Source of the DNA: Diphasiastrum complanatum
Taxonomy: Eukaryota; Streptophyta; Lycopodiopsida; Lycopodiales; Lycopodiaceae
Assembly: GCA_029204225.1 (NCBI GenBank)
Contig: CM055104.1
Span: 38,744,527-38,808,526 of the forward strand
Direction of reading: 5' to 3'
Length of the DNA stretch: 64,000 bases
Shown here: positions 48,385 to 60,300 of the stretch, in pieces
Layout: the number at the start of each line of letters is the position of its first letter
Position numbering within the stretch: position 1 is the stretch's first letter
Program-made: the position numbers and the translations under genes
Notes under the pieces: model-generated
The model's input: only the letters and a program-made list of their open reading frames with translations
Told to the model about the DNA's origin: nothing
The model's database searches: none

Positions 48385-49205
48385 CTGTAGGGTCGAAGAT
48401 CTTGCGTAGTATAGCCCTCCCGCCTGTCAACAAGGGTTAGAACACTGGATAGGTGCCTAACTATGGATAGATGCTACTTTTAGTTAGTTCTCCACTTTCT
48501 CCTTAAACTTTACTCACCATAACACTACCCATCGTTAACTCTACTCCCCTACACTAGCATTCATCATGATTTTATGTGAAAGAGAAGAGAAGAATAGAAG
48601 ACTTAGAGAGGAGAAGAGAGAAAGAGAGAGATAGAGTGGAGAGGGATGTTAGCTTAAAAGCTCAAAATCCATGCTAATGGAGAAACCATAACTATTAAAA
48701 CAACAACATAGAATTGAAAACAAATAGAAACACACAACAAAAGCATTCGCATGAGTGCTTAGCAAATGAGGATGCTTGGCTCTCCAATTTGGTAGAGTTT
48801 CCTCCTTCTCATTAAGCATGGAAAATAGAGTACATGAGGTGCCTTTTTATAAATGGGAAAGGCCCTTGCCCCAAAATACTATTAGCTAATATGTACACTA
48901 ATCCTATCCATTCATCTTGGACCCAATTTGATCCAAAGGTCTTAAAAAAGTACATTGGATTTCACATGATTCATGTGAGTCTCCATTTCGACCCAACTTT
49001 AAAATAATAGACTTCTAAGTTTAAAATGACTTTGGGCCTCAAGTTTTATTTTAATTACAAAGGGGCCCAAGTCTATTATTCTATTTACAACTCAACTTGC
49101 GTGGTCATTGGGTTATGGGCTTATACGTGCAGAATACCATGCCCTCGCAACATATTTTATTAGCTGATATTATTTATTTACAATATGTTGGGAATACCCC
49201 CAACA
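48385..49205 (-). repeat. 5' LTR of the 43.8-49.2 kb element
   Basis: Starts TGTTGGGGGTATTCCC (minus, 49205). 48771-49205 matches 43771-44205 at better than 95% by eye. Confidence 0.7.
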
Positions 49206-49411
49206 ATTCTAGGTGTCATTTTCTACAATTCCTTGAAAAGTAGATTGTCTAGTTTGAAGAGATTGGTTTGTTCATGGTGGATGGAAGATCTTCCAATTTG
49301 TGAGAAAAAGATACAAATTTGGTTGCAAAGGAGTTCAAATCCAGTAAGGAACAAGTGCCTTGTGTCTTTTTAGTACTTTGTGTGCCAAACAATAGATCAA
49401 GATGACATTTA

Positions 49412-49740
49412 TTGGTGGAGCCTAGTGAAAGGCTAAATCCATCTATATATTCTACTTGGAAGGTTATAATGGAATCACAACTCACATTGCATGACCTTAA
49501 TGATTTTGTCTTTGATGAGGTAGAAGAACCTCATGGAGGTCAAAAATTGCAAAGATACAAAAAGAAGTGTAATCTTGCCTTACATTGCATAAAGATGAAT
49601 GTAAGCAATGAACTTTCAAGAGATAGTTTCGAGTACGCAATTATCACCGCAATTGTCTTGTGCTCGCCACTTCAGATGACCTTGTACTTTTTACTTTCTA
49701 AATTCAATCGAATCGTCTTGTTCAAAATTATGTTAGTATG
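49412..49740 (+). pseudogene. Copia gag N-terminal relic
   Basis: EPSERLNPSIYSTWKVIMES, QLTLHDLNDFVFDEVEEPHG and KKCNLALHCIKMNVSNELSR, matching the copia gag start at 39830-40057 (there on the minus strand). Degenerates after SFEYAI. Confidence 0.55.
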
Positions 49741-50310
49741 AATGTATGCTTCTTTGATTAACCATTATGCATTTCTATCATTTAACTCTCGTATAGGATT
49801 TTATGAACTATCTAATGCTTTCTAACAACTTTGTGTTTGTCTAACGTAATCAATCTTATCGATTCTGACGACTTTGAAGTTAGAGTCAGCCGAGTCGTTT
49901 AACTCAATATTCAGATTCGAATATGATAGGTGTAGTTCATGCACCTAGGGGACAGGCTCATTTCACAGAGCCTAATGGATCCGACATTCGCATTTGAACT
50001 TCCAGTCTTTTCCCCCGACAATCATCGCAAGTGCATGCATATTCCTTGCTTGCAATGGCCTTCTATAGGCTCTTGCAAGATCCATTGGATTGCTCTTGGT
50101 GTAGATCTTCAAACTATAAATGAAGATTTAGTGAGCTAAGCATCGAGGTTTCATCTACCTCGATATTAGATTTTACAAGAGAAGGGGCCCTAGAACAATG
50201 CTTGTACCAAGGTGGAAGGCTCGAGGACAATGGACCTTCCTCTATATAATGTGGCGATGCATCTTTTTTATAATACTTTTTTGGGAAGGTTTTTCAAAAA
50301 ATGGGATCTC
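49741..50310. other. No recognised gene
   Basis: One 66-codon frame without motifs at 49939-50139; otherwise featureless. Confidence 0.4.
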
Positions 50311-50315
50311 TCGAG

Positions 50316-50409
50316 ACGTGGACAACCAATGGCTAGTGGCCACATAGCACATGAACCTTCGATTGCAAGGTCCACATGCTCGTGGTAGTTGGTCATTGGT
50401 TGTCCACGT
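50316..50409. repeat. Hairpin about 0.9 kb upstream of the coiled-coil gene
   Basis: ACGTGGACAACCAATG at 50316 pairs with CATTGGTTGTCCACGT ending at 50409. The inner arms also pair in part (CATAGCACATG/CATGCTCGTGG) around a loop near 50360-50366. A partial third copy follows at 50433-50460. Confidence 0.55.
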
Positions 50410-50424
50410 AAGAATTCTTCAATT

Positions 50425-51150
50425 GGAAGAACCATGTGCTATGTGCTAGCCATTGTCCACATAAGCATTCTTCAATAAGCTTTAGTGCTAGGTGTAGATG
50501 AAAGTCAAATTAGGGTTAGGATTAAGGTGTTCCTCAACATGATTGATAGTGCAAGAAGGGTCCCACCCTCATCCAAGGATGGAAGAGACTCCACCATGTG
50601 CATCACAGTTAGATCGTCTTCTAAATCATTGGATGTAAGTGGGACCCTTGCCTCCACCTAACAAAGACATGAGCAAAGTTTTGGCCAAAATTTCAAATCT
50701 TTGGCAAGCACCAATGAATGTGCATTGTGGTAACAAGATCCATGCACTATGTGGTAGCTAATTGTCCACATGAAAATTCTAGCGTAAGCTTTAGTGCTAA
50801 GTTTAGATATTGTTCATATGAAAGTAGCATTAGGGTGTTCCTCAAGATGACTCATAACTCAACAGGGGTCCCACGCTTATCCAAGGATGTAGAAGACTCC
50901 ATCATGTTCATCACCATGAGATCCATCAAGCTTCCTTAATATGACTGGGACCCTTGTTCTGAAGAGACTCCATCAAGTCAAGTTCATCACTCTAATGAGA
51001 TCCATCAAGGCGCCTTAATCCGTAATTGTCATGGGATCTGAGTGGGACCCTTGCCTCCACCTAGGAATACAAACATAAGCAAAGTTTTGGCCAAAGGTCC
51101 AAATCATTTGGCAACCACCACCCATGAATGTGCATTTGGGGAATGGCTTG
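50425..51150. repeat. Diverged direct duplication, about 0.3-0.4 kb unit
   Basis: Lines such as TTAGTGCTA(A/G)G, AGGGTGTTCCTCAA, GGGTCCCAC, TATCCAAGGATG, GGGACCCTTGCCTCCACCTA, GCAAAGTTTTGGCCAAA and CAATGAATGTGCATT recur in the same order in 50480-50730 and 50790-51150. They lie in the upstream region of the host gene at 51311. Confidence 0.55.
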
Positions 51151-51310
51151 AATCTTTGGTAAGCTCATGTGAATTTGTGCTTTATAATGAAGGTGGCTCA
51201 AAATACAAATAAAAAACGAACACCAACCAAGGCATGACGATCAGGTGCTGTTTTAGGGTTTTAGTCTCAGTCTGGAGCAGTACCTTCATTCTTGGATAGA
51301 AAGAAAGGCG

Positions 51311-54300
51311 ATGGAGGAGGAAAAGGAGATTAATAAGAAGAAAAAGAAAGCGAGGAAGAAGAAAAGCTTGCCAGGTCAAGAAAAGATCTCGACTCCCATA
51401 GGTGGTACGCTTTCAAGCGTAGGTCAAGCCTTGGACAAGGTTCAGAACAACCAGTTCATCTCCGCAGCTCCTGATATTGCAACTGCTTCACTTCTATCAT
51501 CTTCTTCTACAGAAATTCCGGATAAAACATCAGAACATCAAAAAGTTTTACTGGAATTTCATGAATCGATCTCAAAAGATGTCAACGGTGATGCTTCTTC
51601 GCAATCCGCACAGAAAAATGAGGATCTGGCAATTCTTGATACTATTCCTAGCAATGAAAGCGGGAATGCCGTGTCAGATCTTAAGGACAGCTTTGATGAA
51701 ACAGAAACAACAACTCCGCATTCTATCAGCCTGCATAAGGAGCTTGTAGCAAATTTTGATACTAATCCCAGCCACGAAAGTAGTAATGCTTTGTCAGATC
51801 TTAAAGAGGGCTATGATGAAATAGAAACAACTCCACATTCGATCACCCTGCATAAGGACAATGCGGCCGATTTATCTCAAATTGAGATTCCAAGTTCCAC
51901 TGTGGAGAATGAATGGAACAACGCGCCGTTGCAAGTCACAAGACAGGAGGCCAAGGGCAGTCATTCAAACAATGGAAGGTCGATATTGTCAGCTGTCACG
52001 CTTATTGAGAACACAAGTATTCAATTCTCAACAGATTTGCCTGGAGATTCTGAAACCAATCACCTCAAGCTTTACTTGGAAAGAGAAATGAAGACATCTA
52101 GATTGCTTCGACTGCAGATATCTACTCTCGAAGAACTTATAGCTATGCGTGATGCTGACGAGGCAAACACTCTCTCTCTCTCTCTCTCTCTCCCTCCCTC
52201 CCTCCATTTTATATCGCTATTTCTCCCCGGTTTAGGGTTTTTCACCCATTTTGTCATCCAGTTTTTGAGCTCCAAAAAATTAATTTTGACCTAGAGTTTC
52301 TTAGCGCTAGCACTAGCTTGACTTGTGGCAACCAGATTCATAAAGACATTCACTTCATTTTAGGATTCGATTATGGGATGATGCAAAGTCCACGTGCCAA
52401 TTCTTTGTTGACAACCGACGCTTGCTGGTCACCTAACTTTTGGGTTTTCTAAATGGTGACGTGGATCAATTTATGTTGTTGATGAAGTGCAATAGTGCCT
52501 TTTACCTTGTCATTGTGAATTTGAATTCCAAGGCAAAACTTTGCCTCTCCAAGGTCCGAAACATCAAAGATAGAGCCAATTAACTTCTTACAATGATTGA
52601 TGAAAGGAGTAGAATTTCCTATTAGCAATGAATCATCAACATAGACTGTTAACAATACATAATACTCATTCACCCTTTTGAAATAAACATTACCATCAGG
52701 AATGAATGGTATGAACTCCAATGCTCTTAGGACTTGATCTATCTTCTTATTCCATTGCCTAGCGGATTACTTTAAACCATATATACTTCTTACAAGCAAG
52801 CAAACCCAACTAGGATGATGTCTACTCACATAGCCTGATGGCTACTTCATAAAAATAGTTTCATCAAGTGTGCCATATAAATGTGCTGTTTTCTCATCTA
52901 TTTGATGCATTTCCAGATCATAATAAGCAGCCAAAGCAACTAACAAATGTATGCTAGCTTGCTTTACAACGGGAGAAATGGTATCAAAATAATCAACACC
53001 AAACTTTTGAGAATAACCTTTAGCTACAAGGCGAGCCTTGAAGCGTGTAATATCACCTTCGGGTTCAGCTTGCAGAGCCATTTGCAATCTATTGCCTTTC
53101 TTCCTGGTGGTAAATGCTGCAGCTTCCACACTTGGTGTCGATACTTGAACTCCATTTCTTCATCCATAGCTTTGCGCCATTGATCTCGTTCTTTGCTTTG
53201 CATGTCTTCTCCATAAGTTGATGGAGCTTCCACAAAATATCCAAATTCTCTTTTGAAGCGAACTGGCTCTCTTCTTTCTCTCCTTGGCCGTGATGTAGCA
53301 GCTTCATCATCTTCGAATTCTTCTTCTTCCTCACCTGCATGTTCAATGATTTCTTCTTCTTCTTCTTCATCAAGAAGAGGTTCATGCATACTTTTTCTGG
53401 AAAATAGGATCATCTATAAACTTTGATTCATCAAAGCGTACATCTCTAGAAAAATGAAATTTCTTTGTAGTTGGAATAGTTTGAGATAGCATCATATCCA
53501 GCTAGAATTCTTGGTATAGAAGTATTGTCTAGCTTATTGTGTTTACCTTTAAAAACAAATAAATATGCTAGACATCCAAATTTTTTAACATGCGTTAACT
53601 TGGGCTTTTTCCCAGTCCAACATTCATAAGGAGTTTTCTCCTTATCTAGAGATTGTAAAGTACGATTCTGCAAGTAATTGGCAATATTAACTGCTTCTGC
53701 CCAAAATTTAGCAGGTAACTTTGCATGAATCATCATGCAGCGTGCTGCCTCCACAAGAGTTCGATTCCGCCGTTCTACAACACCATTGTGCTGAGGGGTG
53801 TACACATTCGTAAACTGATGTAGAATGTTATTGCTGGTACAAAACTCCTGAAATTCTACAAAAATATATTCACCACCACGATCTGAACGTAGTGGTCTAA
53901 CTCTCTTTGAAGTCTTAGAGTGCACAATATTGAGAAATTCTTTAAATTTTGAAAGAACGTCACTTTTATTAGCAATAAAATAAACCATTGCTAATCGACT
54001 AAAATCGTCAATGAATGTGACAAAATAACGTGAACTACCAATAGAGTTAACATGCAAAGGTCCACAAACATTTGAGTGAACTAATTCAAGAAGTTCTTTA
54101 GATTTATAGCCCTCCTTATTAAATGGAGAGCGATTCATCTTGCCCGACATGCAAGAATCACATGGATGATATGAAGTGGGAATATTGATGTCAAAATCAA
54201 CCCCTTCAAACAACTTTCTCTTTGCTGCATCTAAAATGCAGCATAGAGCCTAGCATGCCATAATGCATGCATCTTGTCTTCCACGGCTGAAACTTTGTCA

Positions 54301-57300
54301 CATGCAATGAGAACCTTTGCATGATACAGGTTCTCTCTCCTTAAGCCTGTTGCAAGCTGCCTTCCACTTTTTATGTCCATTAGCCTGCAATCATTGTCAA
54401 GAAACAAAACTTTTATGCCTACATCTGTCATGTGGGCTACTGATATTGTTAGGCCTAGAATAGCATTTGAAAGATGAATGACCAGTTTTGCCACAATGTC
54501 TACAAGCTACTCTAGGATTAGCCCAACATTTATCAAGGGTATGTCCTGGCTTTTTACAATAGTTGCAAAAAGATTTCTTTGACTTAGGCTCAGATGAATC
54601 TTTATTGTTTGGATCTTGCATGCTAGTAGCTTGACCAAACTTAGGAGGGAGCTGTTATGGTTTAAGTTTGGATCAATTTCACAGTGTATTTTGGCGCCAC
54701 GCAAATTTGCGTTGCGCAACATTGTATTCTCTCAAAGTACAAATACATTATAAAAATTTTATTGTAAAGGCTTTTTTAACCTTGAGTAGGCCCATAAGTT
54801 GTACATGGGGCCCTAGGGGCAATTTCACATGCTACCAACTATATGTTGGAACTTTATGATTTTTTCATGTTGTAGGAGGGCGCATTTTTCCTAGTTAGGA
54901 AACTTGTGGACCACGGCAAATCATGCCAAATATCATTGCATGAAGAGAGAAAGTGCATGCTTAGCATGTGGTGGGACACCTACTACACCTACTTTGACAC
55001 TTGGAAGCCATGTACATCACAAAATTGTTTGCTCTAAATCTATAAAAGAGACCTCCTCCTCCTAGTGGCCGCACTTTTGGATGGAGAAATCTTTTACTGT
55101 CTTGTGTGGTAGAATCTCTTGCGTATTAATGCTAGTATAATGCTATCCTAGCTAGATTGGTGTTTTGTTGGATCTGATTTCTTGCTTTGTATTCTTGCTA
55201 ATGTAATGTCCTTCATGCTGGAAATTTGTGGACAACAAGCATTTCAGATCCAATCGGCCAAATTGAAGGAGCAAAATCAAGGATTAATGATGTTAGAATG
55301 CTCCCTACAACATACACTATCATTCTAGATAAGGAAGCAAGTTTCTTTCATGAGTTTCATGTAATTTTCTGCTCACATCCTCCTCATCTTGCTCGCTGTT
55401 CATAGCCAGCTGATCCGATCACTTCAAAAGTTTGATCTATTCATTGCTTGTCGACAAATTTACAATTTGCTAGCAGTTTACATTGCATGTGCAAGTATTA
55501 GTCCATGCATGTTGCATGCATGTCTTATGATTTTTCCAGATTGCTTGCATGTTGCCATAATTGCTTCATGTCGAATGTGCGGAAATGCGATGTGGAAGCC
55601 TTACAACATGGTGGTAAGCTTCATTCCATTTATGGTGAGTGAGATGTGCCTCCAGGACCATTAGTCTCAGCTATGCAGTTGTGTAAGGTAAGCTGTGTAA
55701 GTATGTATGTTTGTGTGTTGGATATGACTACTAGTACTAATGAGAGTAGCATGTGGTAGGTGCCAGATGATACTTCAGCTAGCCTAGACTGTTAGATTAG
55801 GAGAGATGCGCTTATAGATCGTTTGCGATTTGCATTATCACCTCGTAGAAATGTTCAACACGAGATTGAGCTAGTATTTGGATCTTGTCCTATCAATAAA
55901 CCATCATATAGAATGAGTTGGATAGATGAAGAAGAGGTGAGGAAGATGCTAGAGGACTATTGTTACATACCTATGTAACTAGCAGTACTTTAGACCCCTA
56001 ATAGTCCATTTAGTGTTGGGGGCTAAATGGAAAAGTACTCTTAGGATTAAGGGTATGTGCCCTTGGATAAGGGCAGGCAAGTGACTATACCTTAGTCAGA
56101 GGTATGGAGTCACGTGACCCTTGGATAAGGGATACCCGTAGTATTAAGGTTAGGTGCCTTAGATTAAGGTACTAGTGTCCTTGGTTAAGGGCAGGTAGGT
56201 ACCTATGCCTTGGATGGAGGTATGGAACCTAGAGAGGTGTTAGAAAGTCATTGGATGACTATTTTTCTAAACCTTGGGCCTCAACCTTGAACCATATCAC
56301 TTTATTGGTCTAGGACCAAAGTATACATGCACAACTTGGGCAATGGGACCTAATAGGAGGGCGCCCTTCTAAAGTGTCCATTGAGTTCCCAACTCCCACA
56401 AGAAAGGCATTCAAAGAGTCATAGGTTATGGAAGGAGTCTCTTGACCTTCCATAAGCCTATGGAGGCTCTTGGAGATTCTTTAACTCCCCTAGACTTCTC
56501 TCTCTCTCATTGGATGAGCATGGAACTCCATAGGGGTCCATGGGCCATCTATATGAGGGTAGTAGGGTGCCCATTGGGAGGGGGAGAGATCTCTCTTGTT
56601 TGCTTTGCTTATGCTCTAGTGTTGCTACTAGTGTGTAGAGTGCTTTCTTGTGGTAGTATGCTTGAGGTTTGGATCTTGCTTATGGTATGGGACATAAGTA
56701 GGGTTTGGATCTTGAGAATGCTGTGGGGTGTTGTGGTATGCTTGTGATTTGTTTACGATTAGCAAGGGGGTGCTAGATAGGTCTTGCTTGGAGCTTGGAT
56801 CTAGCTATGGTTGGGTGGTGAATACTTGAGGCCAGCTTGTTATCTATCTTTGTGCTTAAAGAGTAGGGACACAGGTGGAGGAGAGATCCTTGGAGGCTTG
56901 CAGATCCTTACTTGCAGGTGGAGGCATCCTATCTTGGAGTTGGGGAGCATCTTGAAGCTTGCAGGTTGCTTGGAGGACATTTGGAGGCTCTACCTTGGAT
57001 TTGGAGGACTTCTTCACCTCTACTTGTAAAAACTATTTTGCACACGGATAGATTAGACCTCTAGTAAAAAAGAAGGATGGATCTTGGTGTATGTGTGTGG
57101 ATTATTGAGGCTTGAACGAGATAACTATTCAGCTTCGATATCCTATGTCATGTATACTACATGGTGCTAATGTGCTCGATAAGATAGACTTGAAACATGG
57201 ATACCATCTGGTTAGAGTGCGTGAAGAGGATAAAGCTGCCTTTTGAACTCAGTTTGGTCACGATCTTGTGATGCCCTTTGGTTTAACTAGCACTCCAATT

Positions 57301-60300
57301 ACATTCATGATTTTGATGGATGATGTGGTGCCTAGACCATATATGGGTAAGTTTGTTGTGAATTTTCTTGATGACATCCTAACTTACAGTGTAGGTGAGG
57401 TCAAGCATATGACTCATCTTAGGAGTATATTGTGTACTTTGAGGGAGAGCACCTTGTTTGCTATTACCAAAAAATTGAACTGTTTATAAAGGAGATTGAT
57501 TATTTAGGTCATACTATGTCTGTTGGAGTAAGACTGGATTTTAAGAAAGTTGCTTTGATTGTTGTGTTGCTTGCATGTGGCCTATGCCAGCCGATTTGAC
57601 GACATTACAATATCTTACAAAATAAATCTTGGCAGTTCTCAATTTGCTTCATGTTACTTTATCAAGAATCATCGGGTCCTATATCAAGTTCTCAACATAT
57701 ATATTTTTTACAAATAATTATAACAATCATGCATATTTATGTTTGAAAAATTATAGGGAGCAAATAAAGTTTAAAATATATGGCCAACATTTATTGTGCA
57801 CCAAAGTCACACTTTCACTATCGTACAACCCAAAAGAAATCCTTATTTGGAAAGTGTTCAAAAAATTCTTTTGTTTCAATGTTGCAATAGCTTTGGTATT
57901 CACAATGTACCTAATGTTGGTGTTATTGACAAATTTTGTCCTTAGTGGACTTCCCTTTTGCCAGTTGGTGTTGTTGTGAATAGTCTTGTGCCACTTTCAC
58001 AAATTTCATCACATGATTGTCCATTAAGCCTTCATTGCTTTCAGAAATCCAAGCTTTCATTTTAAAAGTCGGCTTCTAAAGCCAATTAAAATTATACATT
58101 GAAGCTCATGGGCTGTAGGTTGTAATTGACGTTGGGGTTTCATATATGTTCATTCATAAATGTATGTGAATGCAATAGTAAAAGTGCAAGCTTACAAGAA
58201 AAGATCATCAACACAAGAATTAGTGGGTGATGCATTGGTATTCAAACTCCAATTAGCGGACACAAGGTTTAGAAGCAATGCAAGTAAAAAATGCTGGATT
58301 CTATATCTCAGCAGAGTTGGAGGAAACACAAAACTTGGACTCTGGTTGCACCCTTGATTTTCACTTTCAACATAAACGAATGCTGACGCATGCCAATGAT
58401 GTTTATATCCTAGCTTATAAGTCCAATGTAGTAAAGTGGTAACATGACCTGTATATTACATTTATTGCTCTCTTTACTCTTTCCTGCGTGTAAATGTAGA
58501 TTTAATCTACAATAAAGTGAAGTATATGCAGTTTGAAGCTGGGCAGCAACCAAAAGTTTGAAATGTGTTTCAAACATTTGGAAATGGTTCAAACAGTTGA
58601 AAACTTTTTCTTGTTTTGGAGTTTTGCAAAACTTTGAGAATTCTGGCAATTTTGTAGAAAAAACTGCCCATCAGTTGCTATACATTAAAATCAGATTAGG
58701 GAGCATTGAACCATGCTCAATCTTAACATATCGTTACAAATAGTTGACAAATCTCAAAACATGTCATGTACATTCAGGAAATTTGGAAGCATACATCGTA
58801 CATGATGCATCAGTATTGGGATTGAGAAATCACAAAAATGACAAGGGACTTACTTAGGCCCTTTTCTGGAGCCCTGAGACGTTATTTTCTCTAGAAAAAC
58901 AGCCTTCAAAAAATGGTTCTCTAAGGAGGAAAAAACTAAAAAATTAGGTTTCAGACATGTTTGAAATTAGTTTGTTTTAACAAGCAAATGCATTTAGTTG
59001 CTTCTTCTGAGAATTTTCCACTTTAAACTCTGGTTTTTTGGTGGGAGTTTATGTGCAGGCCAGAATGACAACACATATAAAGCAATTGAGAGCTGAAAAT
59101 GCGCACCTTGAGAAACAGGTATGCTTTACATGTAAAATGGTTCTAAAATCATGGTAGTTGATGTTTTATGCACTTACTTTAAGAAATTAAGTTGAAGGAG
59201 TGGATTTTACTTGCAGTGAGATGTTGGTTAGGAAATTTTTTCTTCCTAAAATGTTATTGTTAGAACATTTTGATCTAGCATATGTTTTGTTTTATCCTAC
59301 AGGTTATGAGATAATGTGGTAATTCACATTTTTTCCATAATTGAATTTGCGGTTCAATATAAATCAGAAGCCAAGAGAGATATCAGTGAGGATGAATATC
59401 ATATATATGTGATGGAGAATTTTGGCTTGAAGCTTGGCAGGTTGTAGGACTGAAAGATATGGTTAGAGGTCTCATGCAAGACCGAAGTCAACTATTGGCA
59501 AGAATGGTTGCTGTGCAAAGTGGTAAATTGTTGTCGGCGGACGAACTTGAAGCATCAATAGGAGCTCCTATCGATGATCAACTTGTTGATGAATCTGAAT
59601 CTGAAGGCACAAAGGTTGCTTTTTGTTTTCTCGATTGTGCACTTGTATGCTGTTGAATCATTTATTTTAGCTATGCTTATTCTCACAAGAGGTGAACAAC
59701 CCAAGGAACCTCATATGTGCTCTAGTGTTGTTTCTTTACTCATTGATTTCGTTTCAGAGCTGGGACTTGTATGAAAAGTTATCTTCATTATGTCTATCTA
59801 GGCCAATAACAAATATAATACTCCGTGTATGTAACATGTCTTTTTTGTTGTTGCAATGTGAAGTCATTTGGATGTAAGCTAGGCTCTATTTATGCTATGT
59901 TTTCTTGATCAACTTGCTGATGTATTATTAGATGTATACTTGACTTGCTGAAGGTTCCAACTTCCCATTATATAGAATGGAATGGGTCTAGGGTAGTAAG
60001 CTTGACATATTGAGTCACCAGTCTTTAAATTCATGAAAAAGGCGTACATGCCAGTCTGGTAACTCTGCTATGATCCATGTGGTGTTCTTTGTGGAATTAC
60101 TTGCTTATATGACATATTAAGTTTGTTTTGAAAGTTGAGTTACAAATAAGTGAATAGTTGTGCAATATGTGTAGGCTTAAAAAAAGGAAGAGCTAGAGTT
60201 TTAGATCTTGAAAGTATGAACACTTTTTGGAGATTACAAGCCATATGAAACCATGCACATACTTGAGCTTCTCGTGAGTCGAGTGATGAGATTAAGTCAC

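Larger units (their letters stand above)
43771..49205 (-). mobile_element. Gypsy-type LTR element without RT/integrase
   Basis: LTR copies: 48385-49205 (821 bp, 5') and 43771-44205 (434 bp, 3', cut off). They are nearly identical over the shared part, at exactly 5000-bp spacing. The primer-binding site (48368-48384) is of tRNA-Asp type. The interior runs leader, gag zinc knuckles (47.7-47.3 kb), a protease region (46.4-46.0 kb), a linker and the extra ORF (44.96-44.24 kb), then the 3' LTR. No RT, RNase H or integrase was found. Confidence 0.7.
52163..59058 (+). other. Intron 1 of the coiled-coil gene (6.9 kb), filled with retroelement relics
   Basis: Starts GCAAAC followed at once by (CT)n/(CCCT)n (52171-52204) and ends TGTGCAG. 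It contains a copia pol relic (minus), an LTR-like piece and a gypsy RT relic (plus). 57600-59058 holds no recognised gene. Confidence 0.55.
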
